Part shown: positions 56,448 through 64,000 of the stretch, one piece after another | How positions within the stretch are numbered: position 1 is the stretch's first letter | Layout of the letters: the number at the start of each line of letters is the position of its first letter | The notes under the pieces: model-generated | Seen by the model: only the letters and a program-made list of their open reading frames with translations | What the model was told of the DNA's origin: nothing | Databases searched by the model: none | Assembly (NCBI RefSeq): GCF_001276715.1 | Contig: NZ_LIUQ01000001.1 | Span: forward strand, 56,829-120,828 | Source of the DNA: Planktothricoides sp. SR001 | GTDB taxonomy: Bacteria > Cyanobacteriota > Cyanobacteriia > Cyanobacteriales > Laspinemataceae | DNA: 64,000 nt | Reading direction: 5' to 3' | Translations under genes and position numbers: made by a program

Positions 56448-56806
56448 ATGACAGTTGAACAAATTGAAGCCGCTATTTTAAATCTTTCCGAAACAGATTT
56501 TGCTAAATTACGCAATTGGTTACTAGATTTAGATTATCAACAATGGGATCGACAATTAGAACAAGATATTCTGGATGGTAAAATGATTTAGCTAAAGAAG
56601 CCCTGGCTGACTTTGAAGCTGGAGACTATCAATAAATATAATGCGATATACCGAATCATCCTTCTCTACATTTTAAGAAAGTTAATCAATATTGGTCGGT
56701 TAGAGTGGGAAAATCCTATCGGGCTTTAGGGATAGAAGTTGAAAATGGGATTTTATGGTTTTGGATTGGGTCTCATGGTGAATATGATAGATTAATTGGC
56801 AAATAA
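56448..56806 (+). pseudogene. Broken toxin-antitoxin pair (ParE/RelE-like toxin remnant)
   Basis: The antitoxin begins at ATG 56448 (AGGAG upstream): 'MTVEQIEAAILNLSETDFAK' and on to 'QDILDGK'. It then meets TAG at 56589-56591, whereas one extra A in the AAAA run at 56580-56583 would restore 'DLAKEALADFEAGDYQ' and a stop at 56633-56635. About 15 bases on, the toxin survives only as its C-terminal half (56651-56806): 'HPSLHFKKVNQYWSVRVGKS', 'YRALGIEVENGILWFWIGSH'. That matches RelE/ParE-type toxins without the first 40 or so residues. Neither product should be functional. Confidence 0.72.
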
Positions 56807-56821
56807 GCGATCGCACTTCTC

Positions 56822-56907
56822 AAGAAAAGAAACCGGGTTTCTGGGTGTGGAAAAAGAAACCCGGTTTCTTGAAGAAACCGGGTTTCTGGGTTAACTTAGG
56901 GGTTTCT
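56822..56907. repeat. AGAAACCGGGTTTCT repeat triplet
   Basis: AAGAAACCGGGTTTCTGGGT (56826), inverted AAGAAACCCGGTTTCTTG (56852) and direct AAGAAACCGGGTTTCTGGGT (56871) just downstream of the metH stop codon. Confidence 0.88.
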
Positions 56908-56917
56908 GGGTATTGAC

Positions 56918-59900
56918 TTATGCACTGAAATATTTCGCCACTGGGTGATAAGTAATAATCGCCGTAGTTGACTGTTCAGGATAAATTTGTTCGCTTTCGT
57001 CCATATACATATTAATGCGATCGCATCCTAGCAACTCTAGCTGCTTATATTGGTCTTGCATATTCGGACAAGCGGGATAACCGAAACTATACCGAGAACC
57101 GCGATAACGTTGTTGCAACATATCGCGAATATTGTCCGGTTCTTCTGATGCAAATCCTAACTCCCGACGAATTCGGGCATGAAGCCATTCCGCGATCGCC
57201 TCTGCGGTTTGGACGGCGATACCGTGGAAATACAAATAATCGGTATATTGATTAGAATCAAACAACTTCTTAGCGTATTCCGTGGCAATTTCGCCGACTG
57301 TCACCGCGTGCATGGGAAACACATCAATTTTACCTGTTTCTTTCGGGGCAAAGAAATCCGCAATACATAACCGTCGTCCTGACTTTTGCCGGGGAAACTC
57401 AAAGAAAGTAATCGGTTCTAGAGACTGAATATCTTGATTTTCGGCCACAGCTTGCGGGTCATATATATATAAAGTGTTGCCCTCTGCTTGACAGGGGAAA
57501 TAGCCATAAATTGCCTGGGGATGCAGGATATTTTCCGCCACCACTCGCTGTTTCCATTCCGCTAAAATCGGATGGACGGTTTCCGCGAGAAACTGGTCAT
57601 ATTCTTCCCGTGATTGTTCTTTCGGTTTGCGGAATTGCCACTGCCCCACAAATAGGGCTTGTAAGTCCAAATGCCAAAAGATTTCTTCTAAAGGAATATC
57701 CGCCGGTTGCAATATTTTCGTACCCCAGAATGGTGGGGTGGGTCGTTCAATATCCACGGCAACGGCTTCCGAACGTCGCGTATCAATTTCTACGATTGTT
57801 TCTGCTTTTTGCTCTCCCTCTTTTTGACCGGGGCTAGAATTAGAAACCGGGTTTATATCAGGATTTTGGTTATTTGACAGAGATTCTGTTAATAAACCCG
57901 GTTTCTGAGTTTCTGATATTTCATCCAGGAAGCCTTGGATATCATCCCAGTTACCTGCTTTTTTCGCAGGCATTAATTTATCCATAAAATGCAAATCAGA
58001 AAAGGCATCTTTTCCGTAAATCACTTTACCTTTATAGGTATTTTGGCAATCTTGATGGACAAATTTCGGGGTTAAAGCTGCCCCTCCTAAAATCACGGGG
58101 ACGGTAATGCCGCGTTCGTTGAAAGTTTCCAGGTTATCTTTCATAAAAGCGGTGGATTTTACCAGTAACCCACTCATGGCAATACAGTCAGCTTTATGCT
58201 TTTGGTAGGCTTCGATGATATTTTCTACCGGCTGTTTAATGCCCAGGTTAATCACCCGATAGCCGTTATTAGAGAGAATAATATCGACTAAGTTTTTGCC
58301 AATATCATGGACATCCCCTTTCACCGTGGCAATGACTAAAGTTCCTTTGGCATTATCCCCTGCTTCTTCTTTTTCCATGAAGGGTTGGAGATAGGCAACG
58401 GCGGCTTTCATGGTTTCCGCAGATTGCAATACAAAGGGCAATTGCATTTGCCCGGAACCAAACAGTTCGCCCACAACTTTCATCCCATCTAATAGATAGA
58501 TATTGATGATATCTAAGGGAGGATATTTTTCTAAGGCTTGGGCTAGTACCTGTTCTAAACCAATCCGTTCGCCATCAATAATATGCTGGGTGAGACGTTG
58601 TTCTAAGGGCAAGTTTTCCGTGGCGCTGCGATCGCGCTTGGTGGTCTTACCTTCAAATAATTTAGTCAGTTCTGTTAATGGGTCATAAATGCAAACATCC
58701 CCATCAAATTTACGTTCGTCGTAAATTAATTGACGGCAAACTTCTTGATGTTCGGGGTCAATTTTGGCCAAAGGAAGAATCTTACTAGCGCTAACAATGG
58801 CGCTATCTAAACCTACCTGCATGGCTTCATGCAAAAACACTGAATTCAGCACTTGGCGGGCCGCTGGATTCAAGCCAAAGGAAATATTAGAAACCCCTAA
58901 TAAAACATGACAACCGGGCAATTCTTCGCGAATGCGCTTAATCGATTCAATGGTAGCTTGGCCATTTTTGCGGTCTTCTTCAATACCCGTAGAAATGGGT
59001 AAAGCCAGAGTATCAAAAAAGATTTCATGGGCAGGAATTCCATATTCAATGGCGGCATTATAGGCCCGTTGCGCGATCGCAAATTTTTTATCGGCTGTGC
59101 GGGCCATACCCTCCTCATCAATGGTGCCCACCACCACCCCGGCGCCGTATTTTTTCGCCAGTTCTAATACTTGATAAAAGCGCGGTTCCCCATCTTCATA
59201 GTTAGTGGAATTCAGCAAACATTTGCCCCCTGCCACCTTTAAACCCGCCTCCATCTTTTCCCATTCTGTGGAGTCCAACATCAGGGGTAAAGTCACATTT
59301 GTGACTAACCGGGACACTAATTCATGCATATCCCGTACCCCATCCCGACCCACATAATCAACGTTCACATCGAGGACATGGGCGCCTTCTTTTACTTGGG
59401 ATTTTGCCAAAGCAACCAACCCATCCCAGTCTTCATTATTCAACATGGTTCGGCATTGCTTAGACCCACTAGCATTTAAGCGTTCGCCAACAATTAAAAA
59501 TGAATTATCTTGTTGATACGGTTGGGTACTATATATAGATGCGGCAGCGGGAATATAGTTGAGAATTTGCCGGTCTTGTTCATTTTGCAAATGATTGCGA
59601 ACGGGGCGCGGTTTCGGTTTCAAAGTTTGGACAACTTCCGCTAATGCGCCAATATGTTCTGGTCGGGTTCCGCAACAACCGCCAATAATTTGTACGCCCA
59701 AATCTTCCACAAAGTGCATTAAAGCCATGCGGAATTCCATCGGGGTTAATTTGTAGTGGGCTTGACCGCCAACATTTTCTGGCAAACCGGCGTTAGGAAT
59801 ACAAGAAACAATAAATGGTGACTGTTCCGCAAGATAGCGGATATGGTCTTTCATTAAATCCGGCCCAGTGGCGCAATTTAGACCCAAGATATCAATAGGA

Positions 59901-60556
59901 TAGGGTTCTAAAATTGACAAAGCGGCGTTAATTTCTGACCCTACCAACATTGTGCCCATTTGTTCCATTGTGACGGAAACCATAATCGGACGGCGATCGC
60001 CTTTTTTGGCAAAAACCGCCTCAATACCATTCAGGGCTGCCTTAATTTGCAACACATCTTGGCAAGTTTCCACCAAAAATAGGTCTACGCCCCCGTCATA
60101 AAGTCCTTCCGCTTGTTCGACGAAAGCGTGATACAGAGTATCAAAATCAATATGTCCCAGGGTCGGTAATTTCGTCCCCGGCCCGATCGAACCCGCCACA
60201 AACCGGGGTTTTTCCGGGGTGGAGAACTCAGCGGTCACGGATTTTGCCAATTCTGCCGCCGTTTTGTTCAGTTCATAAGCTTTGTCTGCTAAGTCGTACT
60301 CAGCCAAAACTATAGAAGTGCCGCCAAAGGTGTCCGTTTCGATCACGTCAGCCCCCGCAGCCAAAAAACTGCGATGGACTTTTGCCACCGCTTCCGGTTT
60401 GGTGTAAACCAGGTATTCGTTACAACCTTCATACTCCGGCCCGCCAAAGTCCGCAGCAGTCAGGTTTTGGACTTGCAGGTTGGTGCCCATTGCGCCATCA
60501 AAGACAATTACTGGGCGATCGGGGCTGTGGAGACGTTCCAAGAAGGGGCTTTTCAT
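56918..60556 (-). CDS. metH: Cobalamin-dependent methionine synthase
   Basis: 1212 residues from ATG 60556, which has GGGAGA seven bases upstream and matches the family N-terminus ('[15 protein letters not shown]'); the frame reaches ATG 60598. It moves a methyl group from methyltetrahydrofolate to homocysteine via methylcobalamin. Domains: homocysteine binding with zinc Cys in 'GLNCATGPD' and '[10 protein letters not shown]' (1-320); pterin binding (about 345-610); B12 binding with axial His in 'GDVHDIGKN' (about 745); and AdoMet-dependent reactivation (about 955-1205; '[15 protein letters not shown]'). An AAACCGG inverted repeat (57842-57906) is translated in the linker before the reactivation domain. 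No cobalamin riboswitch was recognised upstream. Confidence 0.95.
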   Translation of the reverse strand: MKSPFLERLHSPDRPVIVFDGAMGTNLQVQNLTAADFGGPEYEGCNEYLVYTKPEAVAKVHRSFLAAGADVIETDTFGGTSIVLAEYDLADKAYELNKTAAELAKSVTAEFSTPEKPRFVAGSIGPGTKLPTLGHIDFDTLYHAFVEQAEGLYDGGVDLFLVETCQDVLQIKAALNGIEAVFAKKGDRRPIMVSVTMEQMGTMLVGSEINAALSILEPYPIDILGLNCATGPDLMKDHIRYLAEQSPFIVSCIPNAGLPENVGGQAHYKLTPMEFRMALMHFVEDLGVQIIGGCCGTRPEHIGALAEVVQTLKPKPRPVRNHLQNEQDRQILNYIPAAASIYSTQPYQQDNSFLIVGERLNASGSKQCRTMLNNEDWDGLVALAKSQVKEGAHVLDVNVDYVGRDGVRDMHELVSRLVTNVTLPLMLDSTEWEKMEAGLKVAGGKCLLNSTNYEDGEPRFYQVLELAKKYGAGVVVGTIDEEGMARTADKKFAIAQRAYNAAIEYGIPAHEIFFDTLALPISTGIEEDRKNGQATIESIKRIREELPGCHVLLGVSNISFGLNPAARQVLNSVFLHEAMQVGLDSAIVSASKILPLAKIDPEHQEVCRQLIYDERKFDGDVCIYDPLTELTKLFEGKTTKRDRSATENLPLEQRLTQHIIDGERIGLEQVLAQALEKYPPLDIINIYLLDGMKVVGELFGSGQMQLPFVLQSAETMKAAVAYLQPFMEKEEAGDNAKGTLVIATVKGDVHDIGKNLVDIILSNNGYRVINLGIKQPVENIIEAYQKHKADCIAMSGLLVKSTAFMKDNLETFNERGITVPVILGGAALTPKFVHQDCQNTYKGKVIYGKDAFSDLHFMDKLMPAKKAGNWDDIQGFLDEISETQKPGLLTESLSNNQNPDINPVSNSSPGQKEGEQKAETIVEIDTRRSEAVAVDIERPTPPFWGTKILQPADIPLEEIFWHLDLQALFVGQWQFRKPKEQSREEYDQFLAETVHPILAEWKQRVVAENILHPQAIYGYFPCQAEGNTLYIYDPQAVAENQDIQSLEPITFFEFPRQKSGRRLCIADFFAPKETGKIDVFPMHAVTVGEIATEYAKKLFDSNQYTDYLYFHGIAVQTAEAIAEWLHARIRRELGFASEEPDNIRDMLQQRYRGSRYSFGYPACPNMQDQYKQLELLGCDRINMYMDESEQIYPEQSTTAIITYHPVAKYFSA
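57842..57906. repeat. AGAAACCGGGTTTAT inverted repeat inside metH
   Basis: Perfect 15-base arms at 57842-57856 and 57892-57906 surround 35 bases. On the coding strand the element reads through in frame as about 22 residues ('QKPGLLTES... [11 protein letters not shown]'). Confidence 0.92.
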
Positions 60557-60630
60557 TCGTGTTCTCCCAAAAATCTTTATCCTTAAGGATTTTCTCATTA
60601 TTCGCTATTCTATTTTGCCTTGTTTTCGGG

Positions 60631-60735
60631 TTTCTCTCTGTGTCTTCGTGTCTCTGTGGTGAAATTTATGGAATGGAACCACAGAGACACAGAGTTACAC
60701 GGAGAGCACCAGAAACCCGGTTTCTTGTCTCTCTG
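60631..60735. repeat. CTCTGTGTCTCTGTGGT inverted repeat with AAACCCGGTTTCT unit
   Basis: CTCTCTGTGTCTTCGTGTCT/CTGTGGT pairs imperfectly with ACCACAGAGACACAGAG...CGGAGAG across a 17-base loop, and is followed by CAGAAACCCGGTTTCTTG. It lies just upstream of the metH start, in the 200-base gap to the nuclease-like gene. Confidence 0.8.
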
Positions 60736-60756
60736 TCCCTCGGTGTCAAAGAAAAC

Positions 60757-61323
60757 CTATTCCAATTTACCGATTAAGCGGTTAAACATCAAAGTGTTGG
60801 GAGAATAAATTTTTAACATATTTTCGGGGCGATCGCACGGTTGAGAGTTAGGCTTTTCACGAGTTGAACGTTTGGCAATGTTAATATGTTTTAGACTAAT
60901 AAAGCGATATTGATACCCGGTGAGAAAATTGGGCTGATGCCAAAATAGCTGACCAATTTTCTGGCAATAAGCGATTAAGCATTCTGAACCCCTCAGTTGA
61001 TGAATTACTTCCTTTTCAATCGCTTTTCCAGCTTTCATTTCAATCACAATAATAAATTTTCGCCGGTTCTCGTCAGAAATAATCAAATAATCAGCCCGTT
61101 TACATTCTCCCTGGGTTCCTTGAAAAAATTTGGTCGGGGCGGGAAACTCATCAGACTTAATCACCAGAGTATTTTTAGGAATATTTTTAATGGTGACTTC
61201 GTAGTTAACTCCATGAGTTTCTCTTAACTCTACTTGAAATTTACCATAGGCTTCAGTTAAGGGGACTTTGGCACTATCTTGAATCATTCGATCGAGAATT
61301 ATCAGGTCTTCTGACTCATACAT
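60757..61323 (-). CDS. PD-(D/E)XK nuclease-like protein, partner of the upstream ATPase
   Basis: 188 residues. The core 'CKRADYLIISDENRRKFIIV' followed by 'IEMKAGK' has the D...ExK pattern of PD-(D/E)XK nucleases (Asp78, Glu95, Lys97), with a helix 'EVIHQLRGSECLIAYCQ' next, as in restriction-like folds. The start codon lies one base after the ATPase stop (TAATATG on the minus strand), so the two are translationally coupled. Family not recognised beyond the fold. A role as the nuclease arm of an ATPase-gated defence or repair module is inference. Confidence 0.75.
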   Translation of the reverse strand: MYESEDLIILDRMIQDSAKVPLTEAYGKFQVELRETHGVNYEVTIKNIPKNTLVIKSDEFPAPTKFFQGTQGECKRADYLIISDENRRKFIIVIEMKAGKAIEKEVIHQLRGSECLIAYCQKIGQLFWHQPNFLTGYQYRFISLKHINIAKRSTREKPNSQPCDRPENMLKIYSPNTLMFNRLIGKLE

Positions 61324-61324
61324 A

Positions 61325-62707
61325 TTATTCGCCCCAGATGATCTGTTCCTGAATGCGGTTCATGGTGGCGATCGCACTATCAAAACTCTTCACCTCAATT
61401 CCCAATTCTGGGCTAATATCCGCTGGGGTCAGGGTTTGGCAGCGAGTTTTTCGCTGACCCCCATCAAGTTTAATCGATGCGAGTTCGGCAATATAGACTT
61501 TGAGGCGATCTACTGAAAGCAATTCTTCAGGAACATAGCCTTCAGCTTTGGCAATTTGCTTGAGATAATTCTTATCCTGATTCAGCATAATCAGAGTGTT
61601 TAACTCTTTAATCAAATAGTCGCTATGAGTAGTGACAAAAACCCGAATCCCCAGATTTACCAATCGAGCCAAAATTCTGGCCATCCGCCGCTGATTTTCC
61701 GGGTGAAGATTTAGTTCTGGTTCATCAATCATCAGTAAATCTCCCGGTTTAGCAATATGCTTTAAATAAAAGCCCACGTTCAACAAAGAACGCACCGCAC
61801 TAGAACTTTCATCCATTGAAATTTTTACTTTTTTCCCCTGGGGAATATAATAAAGTTCATCATGTTGTGTCACGGTATAATCACCGCCAATCATCTCCGC
61901 CAAAATCTGGAGTAAATCCGGGTGATGTTCGGCAATAAAGCTAGTTTGCTTAAAAATACTTTCTAATTTTCGGGTAAATTCTACATTGCTTTTAATCGGC
62001 AAAGCATAATCATCATATCCTTTAAATAACAATTCCATTGGGTCAATTGTTCTATCCGATTGACTCAATTCTTCCAGTAGCCGGTTGCGGGCAAAATTTA
62101 ATTCTTTTCTAAAAATTGCGGTGCCAGTTCTTTCGGCACTGGCAATAAAAGGATTTGGGAAAAAATCCCCAAAAAGAATCTCTTTCACTGCATCACTGAT
62201 AATTTGCTTAATAATCTCGGTGGGAAACTTAATTGGCTCTTTTTTCAGCAGCAAAGCGATCGTCAAATCTGGGCTATCGGCATTTTTTACCAGGGAAAAT
62301 AGATCCAAATTGGCTGAACCAATTGATTCTTGGTATTGCCGTTGTAAATAGTTGGGTCGATCGGTCAGATAGACTTGAAATTCCGTATTTTTAAACCGAG
62401 TTTCGGGAGCGGCAAAAATTTTCGGCAACAAAGCCGTATATTGCTGACAACCTTTAGCCAGAATGTCCGCAATTTCTTGGCTATATTGGGCAATATCTAG
62501 GTGAATCACGCCATCTTTGAGTAATTGCTGAATTGTGGCATCTTTGATATCAATCGATATTACTTGCTTCCAATAGAACAAAAAGCCAAATAGAGCATAA
62601 TTCGCATAGGTTTTACCCGTATTATTGCCGCCACAAATAATCGTGAAATTTCCCAGGGAAAATTCTGCTTGTTTTAAAATACCGAGGTTTTTGATTTTTA
62701 TCTGCAT
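61325..62707 (-). CDS. ABC-type AAA ATPase (AAA_15/AAA_21-like), OLD/RecF-related
   Basis: 460 residues. Walker A 'CGGNNTGKTY' (about 25-34) directly after 'FTIICGG', typical of RecF/OLD-like ATPases; signature-like 'SSSAVRSLLNVGFYL' (about 300); Walker B 'LLMIDEPELNLHPENQRRM' (about 322-340); H-loop 'VFVTTHSDYLIKEL' (about 352-365). The region between the motifs is helical and lacks the long Rad50 coiled coil. No TOPRIM domain is present, which excludes a full OLD nuclease. Stand-alone ATPases of this type act with a nuclease or toxin partner in several defence systems; the next gene encodes a nuclease-like protein. Starts at ATG 62707. Confidence 0.87.
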   Translation of the reverse strand: MQIKIKNLGILKQAEFSLGNFTIICGGNNTGKTYANYALFGFLFYWKQVISIDIKDATIQQLLKDGVIHLDIAQYSQEIADILAKGCQQYTALLPKIFAAPETRFKNTEFQVYLTDRPNYLQRQYQESIGSANLDLFSLVKNADSPDLTIALLLKKEPIKFPTEIIKQIISDAVKEILFGDFFPNPFIASAERTGTAIFRKELNFARNRLLEELSQSDRTIDPMELLFKGYDDYALPIKSNVEFTRKLESIFKQTSFIAEHHPDLLQILAEMIGGDYTVTQHDELYYIPQGKKVKISMDESSSAVRSLLNVGFYLKHIAKPGDLLMIDEPELNLHPENQRRMARILARLVNLGIRVFVTTHSDYLIKELNTLIMLNQDKNYLKQIAKAEGYVPEELLSVDRLKVYIAELASIKLDGGQRKTRCQTLTPADISPELGIEVKSFDSAIATMNRIQEQIIWGE

Positions 62708-62819
62708 ACAAGACCTGAAACCGTCAGAGAAAAACCGGCTTTCTTAGTTAACTGTTGATATTTTCCCATCAATCTTATACCATTTACAACAATTCATCCA
62801 ACAGCCCCTAAGATTCTTC

Positions 62820-62964
62820 GGGTGGGCAAAAACTGCATAGAAAAGAGGAGAGAGGAAATAGAGGAGAGAAAAAAGAAGAGAGAAAAAAGAATTTTCATGG
62901 TTCACCTCTTTCCTCTTTCCTCTCTCCTATGAACCTTCCATAAGTGTGGAGTTTTGCCCACCCT
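62820..62964. repeat. Miniature inverted-repeat element
   Basis: Ends GGGTGGGCAAAAACT (62820-62834) and AGTTTTGCCCACCCT (62950-62964) are inverted copies differing by one base. Inside, a purine-rich strand with GGAGAGAGGAAA (62847-62858) is mirrored by TTTCCTCTCTCC (62916-62927). The 345-base gap 62708-63052 holds no gene. Confidence 0.75.
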
Positions 62965-63052
62965 ACAATATAAATACTTTCTAGCGATCGCCCACTTAAT
63001 ATATATCCGCTGCCAACTTTCCAGCGCTCGCATGAATGACTAATTGATTCAA

Positions 63053-63865
63053 TTACTTATTCGTTTGCAAATCTAAAAAAGGCATCCCACTGGTAGACAT
63101 AGGTAGTTGACCATTCCATTTTTCCAGGGCTTCTTTCTGAAGCAATTGGGGAGTAATTGAATCACTCAAAACCTTATTTGATTGAGCATTAATTTTGGCA
63201 ATTTCCAGTTCCGTTTGCGCTTGTTTTAAGCGATTTTCTGCTTCCGCTGCTTTTTGGGCTGCGGTTAGGGTGGCATTAATGGAATTTTGTACTTGCTGAT
63301 CCACTCGCAGGGCATTGACAAAGGTAATTAACTGCACCTGAATTCCTTTTGCTTCTAAGCGCTGATTGAGGATATTTTTCACTTCAGTTAAAAGTCCTTC
63401 TTTGCCCGCGCCAAAAATATCCGTTACTTTCATTTTACTGGCGACTAAATTAATCGCATCCCGCACTTGCGCTCTAATAATCGTCGATGTAATATCATCA
63501 GCATTCTGGCGATATTCTTGGAAAATTTGCGGGACTTTTTCCCGTTTAAAAACGAAAGAAATCGCCACATCCGCATTCACTACTGCCCCTTCAATGCTAT
63601 TAAAAGTAATCGATTCATCGGTGCTACTGCCTTCATTAATATCTTTTGTCCAAACATAGTTTTGTACAAAGACCGGAAAGGTATATATTTCTTCCGTCCA
63701 AGGATTATACATCACCCGACCTGTTTCTAGGGTATAGTCTTGAACCCCGCGATCGCCCCCAAAATTATTAATTCTAATCCCCACATATCCGGGTTTAATG
63801 GTAGTACAGGAGGTCAACCCCCAACCGACTACACTTAATAAAAGAAGTTGAGTAATTTTCTTCAT
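63053..63865 (-). CDS. SPFH/Band-7 (prohibitin-like) lipoprotein
   Basis: 270 residues. A lipoprotein signal 'LTSC' (Cys20) is followed by a Band-7 domain: 'IKPGYVGIRINNFGG', 'SIEGAVVNADVAISFVFKRE', 'IIRAQVRDAINLVASK', 'LEAKGIQVQLITFVNALR', then an Ala/Glu-rich coiled coil (about 200-235). Such proteins form large rings or scaffolds in membranes and interact with proteases or transporters; the exact role here is unknown. ATG 63865 has AGGAGAG upstream, and that site overlaps the end of the small membrane protein gene before it, so the two are probably one transcript. Confidence 0.9.
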   Translation of the reverse strand: MKKITQLLLLSVVGWGLTSCTTIKPGYVGIRINNFGGDRGVQDYTLETGRVMYNPWTEEIYTFPVFVQNYVWTKDINEGSSTDESITFNSIEGAVVNADVAISFVFKREKVPQIFQEYRQNADDITSTIIRAQVRDAINLVASKMKVTDIFGAGKEGLLTEVKNILNQRLEAKGIQVQLITFVNALRVDQQVQNSINATLTAAQKAAEAENRLKQAQTELEIAKINAQSNKVLSDSITPQLLQKEALEKWNGQLPMSTSGMPFLDLQTNK

Positions 63866-63876
63866 AGCTAACTCTC

Positions 63877-64000
63877 CTATTTTTCATTTTTATTAAAAAA
63901 CTTGCGTAAATCAGGAAACCAAAAAAAGAGGCTGCCAATCCCCACAGCGATCGCTGATACAATGAGTAAAAATCCCCAAGTCACATCTGCATCACTGGGT
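63877..64000 (-). CDS. C-terminal end of a small membrane protein (runs off the window)
   Basis: A minus-strand frame open to the window edge ends with TAG at 63877-63879. The visible 40 residues contain one membrane helix ('WGFLLIVSAIAVGIGSLFFW') and a basic tail 'PDLRKFFNKNEK'. Eleven bases separate its stop from the Band-7 start. Probably a small partner protein; no family recognised. Confidence 0.6.
   Translation of the reverse strand, partial: PSDADVTWGFLLIVSAIAVGIGSLFFWFPDLRKFFNKNEK

Noticed and set aside
60557-60756. Possible cobalamin or SAM riboswitch upstream of metH
   Set aside because: The region is a CTCTGTGTCTCTGTGG inverted repeat and an AAACCCGG unit; no conserved B12-box or SAM-aptamer core was seen.

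Overview
The window looks like a chromosomal segment of a filamentous, mat- or bloom-forming cyanobacterium, probably of the Oscillatoriales type. This is an inference from four things: the very frequent GCGATCGC octamer (HIP1), a cyanoexosortase locus, the cruF/cruG genes of myxol-glycoside carotenoid synthesis, and very large multidomain sensor kinases. Intergenic DNA is full of short tandem repeats and of a palindromic repeat with core AGAAACCGGGTTTCT. No rRNA, tRNA, CRISPR array, prophage or transposase gene was seen.

Layout. 0.1-7.2 kb: one giant LamG-domain protein on the minus strand. 7.8-19.5 kb: a plus-strand signalling cluster with two paralogous GAF histidine kinases, a 2121-residue Ser/Thr-kinase/ATPase/histidine-kinase/receiver hybrid and a stand-alone receiver. 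19.9-21.1 kb: a miaE-type tRNA hydroxylase and an adenosine-specific kinase. 21.4-29.4 kb: an exopolysaccharide/exosortase cluster (sugar aminotransferase, cyanoexosortase, its partner protein, Wza-like SLBB protein, Wzc-like chain-length protein/ATPase). 29.5-41.3 kb: mostly housekeeping genes (ChaN-like protein, RNase HI fusion, cruG and cruF, dihydroorotase, signal peptidase I, a VOC protein, a decayed endonuclease/exonuclease/phosphatase gene, MscS channel, alanine racemase). 41.7-46.9 kb: a diguanylate cyclase and an adenylate cyclase side by side with related sensory N-termini. 47.0-54.8 kb: a minus-strand secretion-associated locus (small protein, TPR-CHAT protein, TpsA/FhaB-type exoprotein, DUF928 protein, and a broken second DUF928-like gene). 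55.4-60.6 kb: isopentenyl phosphate kinase, a wrecked toxin-antitoxin pair and cobalamin-dependent methionine synthase. 60.8-64.0 kb: a tightly coupled ATPase plus PD-(D/E)XK-like nuclease pair, and a Band-7 lipoprotein with a small membrane protein upstream.

The points most worth a second look are: (i) the ATPase/nuclease pair at 60757-62707, which has the build of a two-gene defence module; (ii) repeats embedded in frame in three otherwise intact proteins (methionine synthase, the hybrid kinase and the cyanoexosortase partner); (iii) an archaeal-type isopentenyl phosphate kinase in a cyanobacterium; (iv) the CHAT/TPS/DUF928 locus; and (v) the cAMP/c-di-GMP enzyme pair sharing an input domain. 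Several starts were moved inward from the longest open frame where that frame begins at TTG/GTG or runs through repeat DNA; each case is noted.
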